The notes under the pieces were generated by a model that made no database searches, had not been told where the DNA came from, and saw nothing but the letters and a program-made list of their open reading frames with translations. Shown one piece after another: positions 1 through 13,499 of a stretch of 64,000 nt of DNA (within the stretch, counting starts at the first letter, position 1; every line of letters begins with the position of its first letter). Made by a program: the position numbers and the translations under genes. The DNA is taken from NCBI RefSeq assembly GCF_030247195.1, contig NC_080670.1:41339524-41403523 (forward strand), written 5' to 3'. This DNA is from Topomyia yanbarensis (lineage: Eukaryota; Arthropoda; Insecta; Diptera; Culicidae).

Positions 1-864
1 ATTAAAAAGAGCCGTTTACAAAAATTGTGACCAAGCTCTTGACGTGATGAATAGTGAACCTCGTATTCATCAAACTATTTAAGCGCTAAAAAATACATAG
101 CATTGCGCTCGATCTTTTGTTTGTGTTATCAATGTTTCTCCAGTATTACGAACGTAGTATTCATCCTGAAGCGAGTTCATGCAAGGTTTTCGTTTTACAA
201 CCAGTTTATTTAAAAATCAGCATCTCTAAAACTTGTAGATATGAAAGAATGGATTTTTCATTTTCATTAGCGACCAAAAGCAAAATATTAGGTCGGGGGT
301 CCAGAGTAGGTTTTTTAAAAACGTTTTTGCATGAAATTATTATGGTTTTATAATGGAACTAGTTTACATTTCTACTACTAGTCAGTAAAACAACACTAAT
401 AGCCGTAAGCACAAATCCGTACTAACTGTTTTTAAACCGGACTAACTTTTAAACCGGCCTAAAATATTTGGTAAGCTTTAATCAAACGATGCTGTCATTT
501 ATATGGCTGCGTTCTGATCTGCGTTACACGTCAATGTTAAAAAACAACAAATTCAAGTTAAAGAAAATGAGTAAATTCATTCAGATATTTTCATGCAGTA
601 AAATAGCTTTTCTTCGCCAAATATCTCGTTCCATAGGGTTTGAGAACAATTTTGTCAACTTGTTGCCGATATGTTTCTGAACATAGAACTTTAACGTGTT
701 GGATAGTTGAAAGTTGGCCGATGATGTACAGTACTTTGTAGTGACATAATATGCACAAAAGAAAATAAAATGATAGACAAATGCATGTTTTTATTCAGTT
801 TGAATAGGCGTTCGTCGAGTTAGAGGTGGCTGAACCATCGGTTGTAATTGGTGCCATGATAGTT
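1..864. other. AT-rich non-coding DNA with a dispersed-repeat fragment
   Basis: No coding potential is visible. Bases about 484-560 resemble bases about 4495-4570 (both contain GATGCTGTCATTT, GCTGCGTTCTGATC and ATGTTAAAAAAC), so a dispersed repeat family has at least two copies here. The small open frames show no recognisable motif. Confidence 0.5.
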
Positions 865-1107
865 ATTTCTCGACAAAAATATGATTACTGGTTAAAACCC
901 AACTGTCAAAATTCTCTTTGAAAGGAAATTCCGGACAAACCGTCGCTGGATAAACACAGTTCATAGCAGTTAATGTAAGAGAAAATTTTTCTCTTTTGTT
1001 TACTGCCAACATCTGTGATTGGCGAGTAACGGTTTGTCCGGAATTCCCTTTCAAAGAGAATTTTGACAGTTGGCTTTTAAGCCGGAATTATATGTTTGTC
1101 GAGATTT
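865..1107. mobile_element. MITE with long terminal inverted repeats and ATTT target duplication
   Basis: The left arm starts CTCGACAAAAATAT at 869 and the right arm ends ATATGTTTGTCGAG at 1103. The arms pair over most of about 75 bp, including a run through CAAAATTCTCTTTGAAAG and TCCGGACAAACCG. The body is about 235 bp and the direct repeat ATTT lies outside both ends (865-868 and 1104-1107). It is non-coding, so it would need a transposase in trans. The 4-bp duplication does not assign a superfamily securely. Confidence 0.75.
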
Positions 1108-1355
1108 CATACTTTGATTAAAAAATTGGTTAAAATATTTCAATTTGAATTTAAAATGAACTGTGAGTGTCATTCTAATTGAACATGATACCTATCGACG
1201 TGGGGGAAAACATTTATTTTCGTTTCAAGTGAATTTTCACAAGTTTGGAATAAAGATCAATTATCAATGAAGGTCTGCGAATTAAAATTATACACGTTTT
1301 TCAGCGAGGTTTAAATAAAAAGTAAACAAAGATCAAACAGAAAATTAAACTTTGA

Positions 1356-2401
1356 CACGCAGAAAAATGTATGTTAAATTCCAAAATAATTCGCTTAGAA
1401 ATCAAAAATATATATTTTTGAATCAGGGCCTAATTGCAAATTTTTTAGATTCAAAAATATTTGTTATTAGATTCCAAAAAAATGGTTGTTGTTTCTACTA
1501 ACAAGCTCTCAAAGGATTTTGTGTAGATTCAATAATATTTTTATTTGAATCTATGATATCTTTTTTTTGAAACAAAGTATGTTATTTGTTAGTTGAAATA
1601 TGCTTTTCCTTTTTAAAACAATGAAAAAACTTTTATTATGTTTTCAAAAAAGGTGTAATTAATATTAATGTCTTCATTTTTGTTTTTTCTTTTACCCATA
1701 TTTTGCACCGAATCCCAATCCCAAATTCCAATTTGCATAATTACGTAAATGACAACTTTTCCAAGCTTTCCGCTAAAAATGCTGTTTTAGCTCCTCTGCT
1801 TCCTCTCGTTCGATAAATTTCGACGGTGTATCAATTTTCTGGAATAATAACAATAATATTAGGTTCTTAAATATTACTCCATTAATAAATAATTTTCTCA
1901 CCTATGAAAGCACTCACGACTGTATTGCACTTATCAAATTGTATTTACATTTTTATAATGCTCACGTAGCCTAAACCTAGCGTCTTGAACTCCAATTCTT
2001 TATTCGCGACCTCCGATACGTCCAGTTTTTTATTTGTATGATACAACAAAGATCGAACCAATCCATTTCAAGCAATATTTCTATTTCAAGCAATATTTCT
2101 AAATCTAACAGCAATATTTTTGTTTTAAATAATGCTATTGTACAACCAACCAATGTTTTTGGTTCAACTAAATACTTGAATTTGAATCAAAGTTTCAATA
2201 TATTTGATACGAATATTCCCTGCTTTTTGCAGGGATTTTAGAATCAAAATGCAGATTATTTTGTCACTAATGCCGATATTTTTGTACCAACAATGTTTGG
2301 TATTTGAAACAGAGAAATTTTATTTCTGTTTCAACAAAATCTATAACTTTGAATCAAAGTCGCAAAATATTTGATTCGAATATGTATTATTTCTCTGCGT
2401 G
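1356..2401. mobile_element. TIR element with ends CACGCAGA and internal GAATCAAA/ATATTT subrepeats
   Basis: The left end is CACGCAGAAAAATGTAT (1356) and the right end, read in reverse complement, is CACGCAGAGAAATAATAC (2401). The interior is very AT-rich and repeats variants of a GATTCAAAAATATTTG motif in both orientations, as in subrepeat-bearing foldback transposons. No clear target duplication is seen (a GA dinucleotide flanks both ends) and no transposase ORF. The open frame at 2038-2241 is simple-sequence translation. Confidence 0.5.
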
Positions 2402-3729
2402 GACAGAATGATCATTTATATTCACGAGCGTTATATTTAATTTTTTTTTTGCACTGTGGCAGACAGAATATAGATATATTTCTATAATTCATCAATGCAA
2501 ATTTGAACGATTTATGCCAAAAATCGATATAAATATATTGATCACCGTTGTGTTCGCAATAAATTTCAAAATATTTTGTATTTAGATGTTTTATGTGATT
2601 TTATTCTTATTGGTACATTGCACATATTTAAAATCAATTATTTAATCTGAGCTTAGGGTATTTGTGGAGCTAATTTCTAAGCTGTTAACATTCTGATTCA
2701 GTTTGTTAACCACGAGTGTAAGAAAATTCATAAAACATTGCATTTTACGATCTATATTCAATTATCATTTGTTTGGATCTATCCCCTAAAAACAATAATT
2801 TTCTTCCGTTATTTACTTTCTTTGATGTGGAATACGATAGATATATAGGCAATAATTCGTGAAAATATGTTATCGATTTATATTAACGAATTAAATGGTC
2901 CCGCTTATTCTCCTAGCTATAAGCAAAAAGAAAAGAATCAGAAAAATTCTTATTGTAGTTCTGTTTCTAATTCACAAAAACAACTTTGATTTGAATTGAT
3001 CTCAATTTATCCAAACGTGCTCTACTGTAACCCTTTGATGTGCAATTGGAATCAAGCGTGTAGAGAGAAGGAAAGAACGAGGAAATAAAAAAAATGCGGG
3101 TAGATAAACACGGTAAAAAATCTTTACCCATTTTATATATTCAAATTGCCTATTTTCGCAAGTTATTCGAGCTGTCAAAAAATTGGTATTTTATTGCTTC
3201 TAACAATTGGTGCTTTTTATTCATTTCACAACTACTCGATGAGATAATGTCAATGGATATACTGATCTTAATAATGAGTGAAAAGTCATTAAGAATTATT
3301 TTAAGCGAGTTAACCTGCAAACTAAGGTTCGTAGCGGAAGCTGCAAATTACCGGCCTGCATCTGAGTACGTGGCGAAAACGTAACATTTCGGCAATGCTC
3401 ATAAAAACGGCTGTTTAAACTACTGAGGATGTTGCAAATATGCGTTTGGCATTTTTAGAGCAGCTAAAAGATCCAGCCATTAAAAATATATCCAGTTGGC
3501 GGTTTTATTTTGTTAAGTAGTTAAGGAGAATGTGAAATGAATATTATTTTATGTTTTTTTTAATTCAGAAAAAAATCATTGACAGTATTTTTCATTCTGG
3601 CGCGATTTTCATGAATGGATATTTTTCACGAGTTTTGTTGTAACAGTTTTGCGAAAAATAAAGCGTGAAACATATCCAGGTTGACGTACAAAAGCTGTAT
3701 TCATTTATGGATACGAACTCTTCACCCAC
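2402..3729. other. No recognisable gene
   Basis: AT-rich sequence without splice-compatible coding frames. A segment near 3020-3070 resembles one near 6790-6835 (both contain GATGTG followed by GCGTGTAG), suggesting another decayed dispersed repeat. The open frame 3094-3384 shows no domain and I do not call it a gene. Confidence 0.4.
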
Positions 3730-4250
3730 TTAAGCTGTGAACCATTTGGCGATTTTTTTAATCTTTAGTTAAAATTTGACGGTTCGAAAGTTCATTTCTC
3801 TTGAATGGAAAAATTTAACCAAGAGAGCGAACCATTTCAAAAGTTGACATAAGGATAGTTATTTAGAATTGACAGCTGCGATTAGCACAAGTTGGTAGAG
3901 GTGTGAACATTTGTCGATATTTAAAATTAGTTTTTTTCTTATTACATTAAGTATGACAGTCATACCCTCGAAAAGTAAACATCCACATCCTGAAATAACC
4001 CAAACAAATCTTAACACAACACGTTATCGTTTCCATCTTTATCCCTTAATTTTGTATTGAAAAATGTTGACAACCTTAATTAGGTACAGAAAATGTTGCC
4101 ACCTTTTTATTCTGCATCATGTGCAAAATTTTAACCATCGAGCTGTCAATTTTAACCATGCTCTAGAGTAGGGTTATTTTGCAAATAACTTTCGAAGTGT
4201 CAGATTTTAACTAAAAGTTAAGAATTTCACCAAATGGTTCACAGCCTTAA
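3730..4250. mobile_element. piggyBac-like MITE flanked by TTAA
   Basis: TTAA at 3730-3733 is followed by GCTGTGAACCATTTGG, and the mirror image CCAAATGGTTCACAGCC precedes TTAA at 4247-4250. The inverted repeats continue imperfectly for about 65 bp (TTAGTTAAAATTTGAC on the left against TTAGTTAAAATCTGAC on the right in reverse complement). A TTAA duplication is the hallmark of piggyBac-type transposition. The roughly 510-bp interior is non-coding. One terminal G is missing from the left end. Confidence 0.75.
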
Positions 4251-7200
4251 TGGGTTATTCCACTTTTATTGAAAATGCGTAGTTTTCTACGCATTAATTG
4301 GTATTTTATTTTATTAGTGTAGTTCGACAGTGCTTGTCTTTCCTACCTGATAAACTGGCTTATTTATTGCCATCTTTATTGCGAGCGAAGAGAGCCATAT
4401 TTATCCAGATGAAAGCCGAAGAGAGGATTGAAAATAACGAAATGTATGCAAGAGAAGCATGACAATTTTTTGCATATTTTTGTCTTTTTCCGGTAACATG
4501 ATGCTGTCATTTGCATTGCTGCGTTCTGATCAGCAATACACGGCTATGTTAAAAAACTGTACAATAAAGTTAATTTAAAATTCACTGTTTATGCCATTTA
4601 ATAGTCTGATTATTTCGAGAATTTTTTTATTGTTCAATAAAATGGTGAATCGACATCTTGTTGAATGGGATTTATAACATAAGTATTGTATCAAATAAAA
4701 TAATTTTTTCGAACAATCTATCTCCCGTGATTTTTGACCTAGCGCCAAAAACTAAAGTTTTTCTGATTCCTTATGTCAATAGCGATGTACGTAGGATTAT
4801 TTCGATATTTTGATTTTAAGCGAAATGGCGCAGTTTTGAGTGAAAAAACGTAGAGAATGTCATAAAAATCTACACAAAATCGTTAATCAATAAAAAGGTA
4901 AGCAATAAAAAATTTAATCCAGCGTACGTGACTAGAAAAATCAATTTTGAATAAACTGTGAAAATTTCAAAGCGACCAAAAATCATTTGCTCGAGTTACA
5001 TTTCCGGCCAGTGGTTTCGAGAAAAACGCGGTTAAAGTTTGCAGTACACATTGATTATACATAAGAAGCGTTGCGGCAAAATTGAAAATTATATTTTTGA
5101 ATTGTTTTCGTTCTCCATGTTTTGGGATATAATTTTTTACATCCTAAAGCACATTTTAGACTAATAAATAGAAAATCGATTGTTTTAAAATTCTACAGTG
5201 GAGCAACCGCTTAAACAATTTATTATTTAAGATCCATAATTGACTAAAACGTTATTTTGCTAATAATGGTGCATACTATCGAGAACGTTATAGAGTTATA
5301 TTGTTAGGCGCTAGCCACTCCAAGGGCTTGAATAGCTTCTCTAACATTACACTTAGTAGTTTGTCAGTTCAGCCAAATCTAACTGTTCCAAATCAAATCA
5401 AATGCTTATAGAAAAAGAGTGGAAGCTTACATCTTTTGAAAAGTTTGTATCAGTTGCTGTTCTGCAACAGATTAAAAATGCTATAAAAATTATTTATTTG
5501 CTTCAGATAATTATGTCGTCCGTGGAATGGAAATCTGAAATTTTAGCCTGGTGGGACTTATTATACCATCCTACCCAACTAGTCTACTAACCATGCATAT
5601 AGAATTTGACAGACCTACTTTGCTGAAAATGAAGTAATTCAAATTATCAGCACGATTATCCAATAATGCCTGAAATACCAAAAGTCCAGTAATTTTAATT
5701 AATAAAAATTATAATTAGTTACTTCCTATAGTCTGCCATCTGTCTGATAATGAATTGACAATTATAAATTTACAAATTGAACCTGATACTGGATGCAGAC
5801 TAAATTTCTTGGACCAATCGTTCTGAATTTTGCACAATTCTTCTTCTTCACATAATTGCCCAGGCAACTACAAGAGCTTTTTGCAAACTGCTAAATATTA
5901 TTATTTTACAATAACATGTTAATCGTTGTTTTAGCAATAATCGGACTTTGGTTTTAAAGTACTACAAAAAAATCGAAAATCGACCAAAAAATAAAAGCTC
6001 CATTAATTACTTGTGAAATGCTGTGAAAAACAACTGTGCAAATGTATCAACGTTTGTCCAGTAGATTTTGAGTTATGGTGTATACCGCAAAACAAGATTT
6101 CGATGTGGCGCCTGACTGAAAAGACAAAGAATCTTTGCATCGAAAAAAAATTATAGTATCCAATTTTTTGCCGATAATACCTTACACAACCCCCCTTAAG
6201 TTCCGACACGATTTAAGCGATTTTTCCGTATTCAACTTTTTGCGTCATTTTGCCAAGTCATCTGTCTAGTCTCAGCTTTCACAGCTCTTTCATACCCTGT
6301 GCATATCTGTTCTATCATAAAGAATTAAACGAAATTTTGTACTACCGCGGAAATGCAAATCGTTCAAGATATGCTACGAAACAATACAAGCAAGCTCCGA
6401 TAACATTTAAATAACGATCAAAATGAGAATATTTGTAACAGTTTGTTTGCCGTCATATTTAAAAGTGTTGCTTAGGCTATATGGCATGGCTTCATTTACA
6501 ATTTTTTATTCAATCTTAGTTTTGAACTCTTTCAAAAGCAGTAATAATATAAATAAACTTCCACTTGCTTATGGTGTTCTTTGTGGGAAGATACAACTAG
6601 AAAAGGGAACAAATTGTGATTATATATTCTTTTCCTTATGTAAAAATAACTAAAAAATTGTGAGCAAATTAAACTTCACTAATTTTGATAGCCATAGGTA
6701 AACTAACGAACGAAAACAATTTTCATCTCTGAATCCAATTATAAAATTTCGTTCGACAGTTTGTTTCAATATGATTCGACTTCTGCTAACCTGCAATATA
6801 ACTCTTCGATGTGGCGTTTTGAAATGAGCGTGTAGCACCTTCTAGATATAGGACGATAAAGAATATTTAAAAAAATGCATTTAAAATTCGATTACACCTG
6901 TTTATCGTACGGGATAAAACTTGCTTACTTGCCCTCATATGGTTTGTGTGCAACATGGGCCATAATATTGCACATAAAGTTCGAAAAGTTGATTCAAATT
7001 ATTGAGATGTATGCAAGAGGAACATGGCGGCCTTTTACACTGTTTTCATTTGGCTTCGGGATGCAGCCATTTCTGCAATGACAGGTACTAACGTCTTAGG
7101 CCGGACTAAACTCAGGCCTAAAATCAAAGATAGTACCGTGTGGCGGTACCAACTAGATTCAAGCTTACCGCTATAAAAGTGAAAATTCGACGGACAATTT

Positions 7201-8499
7201 AATTGTTTACATTTTTGTCGAAGTCTACGAATCGATCTGTAATCATCCCGAGAAGTTATTTATAATTTTAACGAAGTAATGTTTGAGTTATATTGACGGC
7301 AAAGTAGCAATTTTCTACAAACTTTAGCAAAAAATGATTGGATTTATTTTGAACTAGATAAGTTCAGACCAGCACTGATGTTCACTGCGTTATGTCTTTA
7401 AATTCATCATTATAAATAACGCATTAATCACTTCCAGAACACAAACTCGGCTCAGCTCAGGTTCATTAATCATTATTCGATAATGTCTTCTGGAAATCCA
7501 CATTCAAAGAAAAATTCATTCCCAGCTTCATTTTCGATAGTGGCATCCCGATAGTTTTCCACGCCAGCTGGGAGGAACTCAGTTTTCAACTAGCTGTAAT
7601 TAAGCGAAGCGGAAACTAATAAAACTAACCACTTGAATTCAATCGCCGAGAGGAAAACTTTTTCAATTTTCTCACTTTGTGGGTTTATGGTTTGGTGTAC
7701 GGAAAAAAATATCAGTCCTGTTTGCGAGTGGTATAAGAGATGTAGAGTAAACAACATACAAATACGTCTGATGAGTAGTCCACAGAAAAAAAAAAAGGAT
7801 TCCAGGGAACCGAAGCGGTGTAAAATGCTATCACTATTAATGATTTAAGTACGATACAGTGCACTGCACTCGTTATATTTAGATCACTAATGCTGTGAGA
7901 CGATGATGGTTACGTAGCACGTGTTTCTTTCAGAGCGAAGCACATAGGTATTACACCCATTGTACATCATTCAGAACTTTGCTCACACGTACGCTATAAC
8001 CCACTCTTCTTTAACTTAGTCAGACGGGTTTACCCTACACGGGTAGCTTTCAGACCGCTTTATCAGTACAGATAATGACATTGTCACTCCAGAAGCATGA
8101 ATGGTGCAAGAAATATGCGACTCGGTTGGCCATATTCCCAAAGCTGTTGCTCCCAAAGCTGCTCCCCCTATTTGCACCAATTTGACAGATGGCAGAAAAA
8201 CGCGTGGGAAAAGTTTTGCTGGCATCGGAGGCAACGGACTGATTTTCTGAACTGAACGCCAACTAACCGTCCTTGCGTCGTAAGGACACCAAAATATTCT
8301 CGCAGCGCGATGCCAGATTCGAGTAAATTCGACCCCGTAGCTTTTTATTCGCTGAATTTGAAGTTTTAACATTTTCGTGCCTTTTGTGTTTATAAACAAC
8401 AACGCTAATAACCAGCTATACTGTCTATGAACACAAGTTAGTATAACTCTTTGGATTTTTTCTCGCAAATTCTTCAATTTGAGTACTAACATAAATTAG
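4251..8499. other. Non-coding AT-rich DNA, decayed repeats
   Basis: No exon or conserved domain recognised. About 4495-4570 repeats 484-560. Segments around 4440 and 7010 share GATGTATGCAAGAG or a close variant. The longest open frame here (8016-8492, minus) has no motif or composition that suggests a protein. Confidence 0.4.
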
Positions 8500-8569
8500 G
8501 GGAGAGCAGGGCTAGTTAGCGGTGATTAGAGTTTTTATTTTTACCGCTTTAATTGGGTCATTAAGCTAT

Positions 8570-10110
8570 ACAGGGTGTTTGGTTCACGGTTAAGAACCTC
8601 CCGAGGGATGATTGACTGTCATATCTGGAGAAAAAAAAATCGTTCTACAGATACCATCAAATCTCAACCGTTTCTAAGTTATTGAACTTTTTGTGTTAAA
8701 AGCTTAGTTGTCTTAAAATAGCTCTAGCTCAAAAAGTATACTTTGTATTTGAAATTTTCTAGATTCATTAGATTAGTGAGAAAATTTCCCACTGAATGAT
8801 GTCCTCACATGTTTCAGCTAATGAGGTTAAGTAACCTTTTAACAGTAATTTATTTAAAATTTATAAATTTTGATCGATTTTTCGTTCATTTCGCGGAAAT
8901 TTTAATAGTTAACATCACCATTTTATTAATTCAGATTGTTAGGCTTGAAGAGCTGCATAATTTATTCTTTGACATGATACACTTATGTTTTCTTGTTTTC
9001 ATGTGTTTGACTTATTGAATTTGGATCTTTTTATCTCATTTTCACTAATACTAGCTCTAAAAAAGTAAGGCACCTATTGTACCTTTTCTTATTTTTATTC
9101 GAAAGCCAGAATAATTTTGCAGAGAAAAATGTATTAATACATTTCAGTTAAGTGAATTTAGTATTCTTTAAGAAGTTAATTAATTTAAAGTTAGTGTTAT
9201 TATTAGCATTTTCGTTATTTTCTCAAAATAGTAAATAATAGCATCTCCATTACTATCATGGAATAAATGCATCTCAGCAATTTCTACAACTTTTTCTTTG
9301 ACGCCATTCAATTATTTCTTTTAGTTTCAAAGCAAAATCATTTTTATCACCTAGTTTCATATGCAAAAACACTGATTTCGAACCCACTAAATTTGTGGTG
9401 AGGTCATGTTGTGTAAACTATTAAATTGCAGCGAAATGAAAAGCGATAGGGATAAAGTGTCAAATAACAAGTTGTAGAGAATATTAAGGGGCACTAAATA
9501 AACAATAGTAACGACAAATTAATTTGATTAATAATTAGAATAATTACAAAACTCTCAAAAACACTAATTTTGAATTATTTTACTAGTAAAAAGTCATTTA
9601 GTGCACTTAACTAAAAGATATTTGTACATACATCGAAAGGAAATTTTCTCAGCTTTCCAATGAAACCTTGGAAATAACGATTTAAAGCATATTTTTGAGA
9701 ATAGAGTCTTTTAAGCACTCGCAAGTTGATTACAGGAAAAGTTTAGTAATGAAATTACAAAGAAATGAGAAGAGATAGGAGTATGATGTTGAATAACAAA
9801 TTGTGAATCGTTCTAAAGTTCAACTTTTGGAGAATAGATATTGCTGTAATCTTAATTCATTGTATTGAGAAAATTAACAAAAACCTCATCAAAAACACCA
9901 ACTTTTCCCAACTTTACAGTTAAAAGGTAATTAAAACTAATTAACTGAAAGATATGAGAACACTATTCAATAGGAAATTTTCTCAGCTTTCCAATGGCAC
10001 TAAAAGATTTAAAATATAAAGTATACTTTTCGAGTTAGAGATATTATAAGATAAATAAGTTTTTTACACAAATAGTTCAATAACTGTTAGGGCATAATTT
10101 GTCGTGAAAT
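8570..10110. mobile_element. Large inverted-repeat element with internal tandem units of about 320 bp
   Basis: The left arm at about 8660-8860 (TTATTGAACTTTTTGTGT, then AAAAAGTATACTTTGTAT, then GAGAAAATTTCCCACTGAAT) reappears in reverse complement at about 9900-10095. The motif GGAAATTTTCTCAGCTTTCC occurs at about 9650 and 9972, so the interior carries imperfect direct repeats of about 320 bp. A further inverted pair AATTGGGTCATTAA at about 8549 and 10275 could push the borders to about 8500-10300. Outer ends and target duplication were not resolved. Non-coding. Confidence 0.55.
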
Positions 10111-10300
10111 TCGATAAATGCTTCTGATAGTGTCAAATCCAGACTGTCAAAATATTTCTTTATTTTCAATTTTAATATTATTTTCACGTTTCCTGAGTTG
10201 GAAAAATACATTGTTGCAATCACGAAAATCTGCTTTATCAATGTATGTAATAAAAAAGATTTTTGTTTCTCCTTTAATGACCCAATTTAGGTAGATATTG

Positions 10301-12478
10301 CAAAATAGAACACATTGCATCGAAGGGCAGACTGTTGCCATCATCTCTGAATTTGCTAAAATGTTTATTGCATTGTTTTTGTTTTTATAGACAAAATTAC
10401 TCGAAGCTGAAAAGTCTTACTTGTGGTGTTAGCGGAACGTCAAAAAATGAACAATCAAACCCCCGATGACGGTAACAAATCTTGACAGCTCCTCAATTCA
10501 CTGAGTCAATAGCTTTTGTCGAAATGACATTGCAAAACTGACAGAGCGATCGCATAGTTTCACAGTAGCTTACAATCGTTAAATTCCTTACATTTAGTTT
10601 TCTAACACTAATGACATGCATGTCATTCAACAGTTTAAATTTCAAAATGCACACATTGAAAACCACTCATCCGTTCCGTGACAACGTCCAAACGTTTTGT
10701 TTTTATTGTACACCGGATGCAGGAATATCAAAAACTTTTCCACGAAAATTTTCTGATTTCGGATTCCCGATTGCAACAGATTGCGAAAGTGCCCAAGGTG
10801 ACATCGTCACCTTTACTGCATCCACCCGCCCATACATTACCTCCCACAGACAGGCAGGAAGTTGCCACCTCCCAACCAACTGGCTGAGTGCATTATATAT
10901 CGGATTAAAACTCGCTTAGCATTCCAGTGGTTATTGACAGCAATGCACCAACCGACCGAGTCCTGATGCTGCAACAGTTGTGTGTGCATGTTTCGCTTTG
11001 TTGGGCTTGGGAACGAGCCGCGCACCGGCTTCCGCTCCCGCAGGGTGCTGACTGTCTGGTTTGGTGGATGGAATAAAGAAAAGCATGTAACGAAAAGCGA
11101 GAGCAGCGTTAAAGCGACTGGATTTTCTTCTTGAAAGTTGTCCCAGATTGGGTCACAAAAACGGAAGGACGCGGCTTCCGTGCATGTGACGTGACGTGAA
11201 TAGGATTGCAGCCATAAAGCAAATGCCAGGAGACACCCACATTCTCATAGTCATGTTGTCGGTTGCTGAAGTTAAAAGTTAGTAATTTTCAAGGATACTG
11301 TATGGTATGGTGGGTAACAAATTGGAACGAGAGTATTTAGCTTTTTCGCAATTTAGCGTGAGTTTGCTCCCCGCGGAACGATGAGCTTGGTGGGAAAAAC
11401 TGTCGATCGAAGAAGAAATAAAACTGTTTACAGTTGCTTTCTTTTCAACCTCTCGATAGTGGCAGCATGTTCGCTAGAAATTGCAGTGCAGAGCGGAATC
11501 CGAAACTTCACGATTCATCGCGGGATTCCGATAATTTGAACGTGCTGTGCGAATCATTTGCAATGCCATGTGACGCCCGATTGAGACCTTTAGATGGAAC
11601 GCTCCCGCGTTCAAGACAATTTGGTCTAATTCTATTCAATTGCGTTGGGCACCCTTAACAAAGAGATTGCATATTAGCATCGGGTACGATTTGTGTAAGT
11701 GTGCTAGTAGTAGATACCGAATTGGCTCGGTTCTAGTAAAGAGGGGAATAAAATGTAGATTATAAATGTTGGGGGCGGTTTGTGTACTATCCAGGGATAT
11801 TGTGGATTATCACCATACTGTGCTAGGAATGTTTCGATTCGGAAGGAGTTTTTTTATTAATGTTTTGATGCAATGTTGTAATCGTGATACTGTATTCAAA
11901 ACAAGTAACATTTCTAAACAAATCTATATATTATGGAAAGGTGTTTGTGGAGTTACCATGCCGATAATGAAATAAGGATTGTTTCAAAATACAGATTTCA
12001 ATCTTGATAGCATTGCACAGTGGTTCAGTATATAAATTTTGCAGGCATTGTAACACTTAATAAAGCTAAATAGCTTAATCTTATAATATGTTCAGGAAAG
12101 TTGTTGTACTTTGAAAGACCCTTCATTTTGTTTAACAGAAGAATAAGGGTGGTTCAAATTTTAGCAAAATCTACAATTGAACTTTTTAAACGGTTCGAGA
12201 TAGAACTTGACTGTCTTCAATAAACTTGTAAAATAACACAGTTTAGACAAATTTGTTGAAGACATACAAGCAGAGCCGCCGAGAGGGGAGGGGAGATGGG
12301 GCATTTCACACATCCTCATATCTCCCCCCAACCCGGCCCGAAGTTGCAGATGAGGCTCGGACTTTGAACAGACGGAATGATTCTGGCATATGTTATTTCA
12401 ACAACAATTTATTTGAAAACGCAATTAGAGTTTCAATATTAGTATAATTTTATTAGGATAGCTTGCCTAAATTCTACA
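10301..12478. other. No recognisable gene; possible single hAT-like terminus near 12271
   Basis: Bases 10600-11650 are more GC-rich than their surroundings, but none of the open frames has a domain, a coding-like composition or convincing splice sites. At 12271 CAGAGCCGCCGAGAGG resembles the 51189 hAT terminus CAGGGCCGTCGAGAG. I could not find a partner end or an 8-bp duplication, so it is at most a fragment. Confidence 0.35.
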
Positions 12479-12712
12479 TTGCAGTATGTTGGAAAACAAA
12501 TATATGATTTTCTCAAACATTTCATTGTATAAACAATGTCGGTGATTTGGTGCAATATCATGAATTTGTTTTTTGTGTTGGGAAGAATTTTGTAATTGCA
12601 GTATGTTGGAAAACAAATATATGATTTTCTCAAACATTTCATTGTATAAACAATGTCGGTGATTTGGTGCAATATCATGAATTTGTTTTTTGTGTTGGGA
12701 AGAATTTTGTAA
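12479..12712. repeat. Perfect tandem duplication, 117-bp unit, two copies
   Basis: The unit containing GCAGTATGTTGGAAAACAAA begins at 12481 and again at 12598, giving a period of 117 bp. The copies look identical across the unit and differ only at the edges. Such identity implies a recent duplication (or an assembly artefact). No coding frame is supported. Confidence 0.9.
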
Positions 12713-13499
12713 ATGGGATAATAATGATTTTCTCTAATAGCATGTATTTTCGATTGTAGTAATTATGACGACGTCGTAAGTTGTTTTATGGCTGATAACA
12801 AAATGAAGGTGTTGCAACTGATGAGGCCAAACTGAACTGTGGTCAATAGTTAGTTCTAGCCAAAAAATAATTTACAAATATGGTCCAAATTCTATCATAA
12901 AGTCAATCGTAAGTTATATCACAAAATTTATGCTGCATTAAAGACTAATCAAACGAAAACTTTGAGAACTTGAAAACGATTTTGACGTGCAGTGGGCAAA
13001 AACACATAAAATTTTTGTTTTGTAAATTGTGTCTGAAAATCATAAGTTCTGAGAGACTATTTAAAAAAAATCTTAAGTGTTTTAAAGACCCGGTTTCTCG
13101 AAAAATTGATTTTGATTCATATTTTACTAAATAATTCGAAACAATGCAATCTGTCGATGATTTTCAAAAAACAGTTGTTTATTTTTTTGCTTAAAGATGA
13201 ATCATTAGTCTAATTGCGATTTATTATCTTTCCAGTACGATATGTGACTTCTATTTCTACTTATTTTAATGCGTTGTAACTGCCAAATAAATCACGAAAG
13301 TATCTGTTAGAAAGAAGAATAAAACTCAGCAATCTTCTTCTAGAGTGCTCAATTGGTCAAATAGGACTCAAGAAACGAATTTGAATCTCCTCAAATCAAG
13401 AAAGAACGTGAAAATCCACGAGAAAACGATTCATAGAAATTTCTCGTGTTCACTTAAAATTAAATTATTTAAACGAGAATAACAAGAACGAGAATTCGA
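12713..13499. other. No recognisable feature
   Basis: AT-rich DNA without a supported gene, repeat pair or structural RNA that I can recognise. Confidence 0.4.

Noticed and set aside
8016..8492. 158-codon minus-strand open frame
   Set aside because: No domain, no splice context; a second frame overlaps it. Length is possible by chance.
10611..11658. Open frames in a GC-richer stretch as possible host exons
   Set aside because: No recognisable domain and no consistent donor-acceptor pairs; overlapping frames on both strands.
12271..12380. A second full hAT element starting CAGAGCCGCCGAGAGG
   Set aside because: Only one terminus resembles the 51189 element; no opposite end or 8-bp duplication was found.
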